Origin: Actinomycetota bacterium
GTDB lineage: Bacteria > Actinomycetota > Actinomycetes > S36-B12 > UBA10799
Direction: 5' to 3'
NCBI GenBank assembly: GCA_020637055.1
Contig: JACJWR010000002.1
Location: forward strand, 310,001 to 374,000
Length of the DNA: 64,000 nucleotides
Shown: positions 61,867 through 64,000 of the stretch, in pieces
How the letters are laid out: each line of letters starts with the position of its first letter
Numbering within the stretch: position 1 is the first letter of the stretch
The notes under the pieces: generated by a model
Seen by the model: the letters and a program-made list of their open reading frames with translations, nothing else
What the model was told of the DNA's origin: nothing
The model's database searches: none
Program-made: the position numbers and the translations under genes

Positions 61867-63185
61867 CTAGCGATTCACCCGCATCGGGTCGTCGAGGGCG
61901 ATCACCACCGGTGTCATCGTCGGCGGACCCGGGGCGGTGTAGCGCCACTCGGGGAACGGCGTGCGTCCGGGCCCACCCGGGTTATACAGCGACGCATTGC
62001 CGCCCTCGGCTGCCGGAATCTCCAGGAAGGTGATGTTGCGCGCGGCCGCCTCATCACCGGCGATCATCACGTCGATGTAGTTGTCGCGGTCCTCGGCGTA
62101 GCAGTCGTCGTAGAACACCTGCGCGCCCGCATCCTCCGGCTGCCCCAAATCCGCCAGGCCCACCACCGCAGCGTCCCGCCCGCCACCTCGTAGTCACGGC
62201 CCACCTCCGAGATGACCACATCTGAGCCATCCACCCCGCGCGCGTGCACCCGGAAGAACGTGCCGAAGTCCTCCGGTGTGATCCCGCGCACCCCATCCGG
62301 GGAGAACCCGCCGGTCGTGAGCATGCGCAGCCGGAAATCCGCCTGATCGCCGTAGAGCGTCTGCTCATCGTTGGGCAGCGTCGCCCCACCGACATTGGCC
62401 ACACCGCCCTCTCCCTGCACCGGGACGTCGACGCGGTTGAGTTTCGCCCCCGCCAGTGTGGGACCGGAGTCGTACGGCGTCTGCTCGGTGGTCCACGACA
62501 ACCCGGTGGCCGCGACATCGCCCTGCGGCCCGGCGAGCAGCAATTCACTACCGTCCGGCGCGGCGACGATGTCCAACCGCACGGGATACTTCGCATCGGG
62601 TTCACCGGAGCGCCCACGGTTGCCCAGATCGCTGAACATCACCACCGTGTTGCGCTCGTTGAGTTCGAAGTTCGGCGTCATCGTCAACGAATCCACACCC
62701 ACCACCTCGCCGGTGTTGAGGGTGAAGCGGAACTGCGCGGGATCGAGGGTGTCGGTGCGGATCGGCCAGCTGAACACCACCGGCAGCCCGTCGACGTCGG
62801 TGGGGTCCTTGCCCGGCGCGACCAGCGTGATCATCCCTAAGCCGCGTGCCGGTGCCACGCTGCTGCGATCGGCATCGGTGGGTCCGCCGTCCTTTCGGCA
62901 TTGCATCGCAGAGTCGAAGGCACCACCGACAGCGCGGGTGGAGGCCTCATCGTCGCCGGCGGTCGCGATGATGCCGTCGAACCCGAGACCGGCGGAAAGA
63001 ATCTCCGGCTGGTCGGTCCAGTAGTCCGCCGCCACCAGACGTCCGTCGTACATCGTCGCTCCGGCCTCGTCGGCCTGGTTGCGTAACCCCACAAGCAGCA
63101 CGAGCGCTGCCACGGCAGCCAACGCCACGACAACGCCGCCGATCTTCGCCCACCGCGGTACGCCACCCACCCAGCCATGATCCAC
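61867..63185 (-). pseudogene. Membrane-anchored protein of unknown function, frameshifted
   Basis: One protein is encoded in two frames. The first (63185 to about 62180) begins with a single helix (WAKIGGVVVALAAVAALVLLVGL), so the product is anchored and extracytoplasmic; it runs through RLVAADYWTDQPEILSAGLG and FRLRMLTTGGFSPDGVRGITPEDFG. Near 62170-62185, in a run of G residues, the frame must change by one to continue as AAVVGLADLGQPEDAGAQVFYDDCYAEDRDN and end PVVIALDDPMRVNR. The second part lacks its own start and matches the composition of the first. It could be a true pseudogene or a sequencing error. The start GTG at 63185 follows cggag. No family recognised. Confidence 0.65.
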
Positions 63186-63374
63186 CGAATCACTCCGGCA
63201 CAGCAAACAGGCAGCGCAAACGGGCAGCGGCCCGGTGTGGGAAGTGGATGTGCAAACGCCTCGGCGAGTCCGGAGACTTGGGAGTTGAGACTCCGACCGG
63301 AATCGGGGCGGTTTCAGCTACCCGCTGTTGCCGCTGGGTGGAAGCAGTGGCATCCGCGAATCTCGGCAGGCAAG

Positions 63375-64000
63375 ATGGCGGTCATGAGGGGGTACATCGG
63401 GGTCACCGACTCTGGTTGGGCCGCGCAGTTGCGTGCCACCGGGCAGCGCGAGGCGAACTTCTGGTCGCCCTCGGGCAGGACACGATTCCGGGCGTTGCAG
63501 CCGGGAGAGCCGTTTCTGTTCAAGACCCATTCGCCGGACAACCGCATCGTCGGTGGCGGCTTCTTCGAGCACTTCACCTTCCTGCGTGCCAGTGAGGCGT
63601 GGGACTTCTTGGGGTTGGCCAACGGGGTCGACTCGCTAGAGGAGTTGCGGGCGCGGGTGCAGCGCTATCGGCGAGGCGACGTCGAGGCCGACCCCTGGAT
63701 CGGATGCGTCATCCTGGGCGACGTCGACTTTTTCGACGAGTCCGTCGAGTTGGCACCGCCGCGGTCATTCGCCAAGAACATCGTTCGAGGCAAGGGCTAT
63801 GAGCTTGACGGACCCGAGGTGGACACGGATGCCGAGCGGCTCTTCGGGCTTCTCATGGCTGGGAACGCCGTCGGTGTCGGCTCGGCGCAACCTCTCGTCG
63901 TCGCCGGACCGGTGTTCGGTGAGGATGCGGTCGTGCGTCGTCGCATGGGTCAGGGGGCGTTCAAGGCGCTCGTGCTGGAGAGCTACGAACGACGCTGCGC
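63375..64000 (+). CDS. HNH restriction-type endonuclease, N-terminal part (3' end outside window)
   Basis: The frame is open from 63375 to the window edge. The N-terminal region (RGYIGVTDSGWAAQLRATGQREANFWSPSGRTRFRALQPGEPFLFKTHSPDNRIVGGGFFEHFTFL) matches the PUA-like/EVE-type recognition domain found before HNH domains in putative restriction endonucleases, and QGAFKALVLESYERRC at the end is the beginning of the HNH domain, whose catalytic residues lie beyond the window. The role is likely modified-DNA restriction or defence. An ATG at 63384 is also possible; the ATG at 63375 lies closer to gcagg. It is divergent from the frameshifted membrane protein gene. Confidence 0.8.
   Translation, partial: MAVMRGYIGVTDSGWAAQLRATGQREANFWSPSGRTRFRALQPGEPFLFKTHSPDNRIVGGGFFEHFTFLRASEAWDFLGLANGVDSLEELRARVQRYRRGDVEADPWIGCVILGDVDFFDESVELAPPRSFAKNIVRGKGYELDGPEVDTDAERLFGLLMAGNAVGVGSAQPLVVAGPVFGEDAVVRRRMGQGAFKALVLESYERRC

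Noticed and set aside
1..64000. tRNA, rRNA or riboswitch genes
   Set aside because: Intergenic intervals were scanned by eye; no cloverleaf, rRNA-like stretch or known riboswitch core was found. A covariance-model scan would be needed to exclude small RNAs.

Overview
The window is about 65% GC, densely coded on both strands, and reads as the chromosome of a high-GC actinobacterium. Supporting content includes a DUF222/HNH (13E12-type) protein, a DUF2510 domain, a MetPS-type transporter with its small subunit, LGFP repeats, paired CNNM/HlyC proteins, GTG and TTG starts, and several genes with a -10 hexamer only 5-7 nt before the start codon (leaderless type). I cannot name the genus. No rRNA, tRNA or CRISPR array was found.

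Layout. 0-3.3 kb: the end of a type IV pilus block (partial pilT, pilC) followed by a PrsW-like membrane protease. 3.3-6.5 kb: an ABC-2 exporter pair divergent from a TetR regulator, with a perfect 14-bp inverted repeat between them. 6.5-10 kb: an MBL-fold hydrolase, a TesB-like thioesterase and a DUF222/HNH nuclease. 10-14.7 kb: a second ABC exporter pair, then a S-adenosylhomocysteine (SAH)-type deaminase coupled to a divergent SAH-hydrolase-like protein, and an acyl-CoA-binding protein. 14.8-21.6 kb: DoxX protein, lipoprotein hydrolase, a second lipoprotein, two coupled CNNM proteins, an SDR, and a lipoprotein carrying an MbtH-like domain. 21.8-33 kb: FUSC protein, MFS exporter, TrkA-N channel-like protein, racemase, amidohydrolase, HIT-HNH fusion, and MetPS. 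33-41 kb: epimerase, HD hydrolase, MFS, small membrane proteins, APC permease and a GNAT.

41-46.4 kb is an accessory island in decay: a Phd/PIN toxin-antitoxin pair, a broken IS256 transposase, IS3 fragments, a YwiC-like gene whose start abuts the IS3 remnant, a tandem repeat, and the C-terminal stub of an asparagine-synthase-like gene.

46.5-56.2 kb is a cyclic-di-GMP signalling cluster with four GGDEF proteins in 10 kb: membrane GGDEF-EAL, multi-PAS GGDEF, GAF/PAS GGDEF and membrane GGDEF. The GAF/PAS-GGDEF gene overlaps by 4 bp an RsbQ-like alpha/beta hydrolase gene. In Bacillus RsbQ feeds a small-molecule or energy signal to the PAS phosphatase RsbP; here the partner has become a diguanylate cyclase. 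I consider this the best candidate for an under-described system in the window.

56.2-64 kb: an ADP-ribosylglycohydrolase fused to a tyrosine/dual-specificity phosphatase domain, a 1249-residue secreted protein combining a GH64-like domain, eight LGFP repeats and a calcineurin-like phosphoesterase, a frameshifted membrane-anchored protein, and the first part of an HNH restriction-type nuclease that runs off the end.
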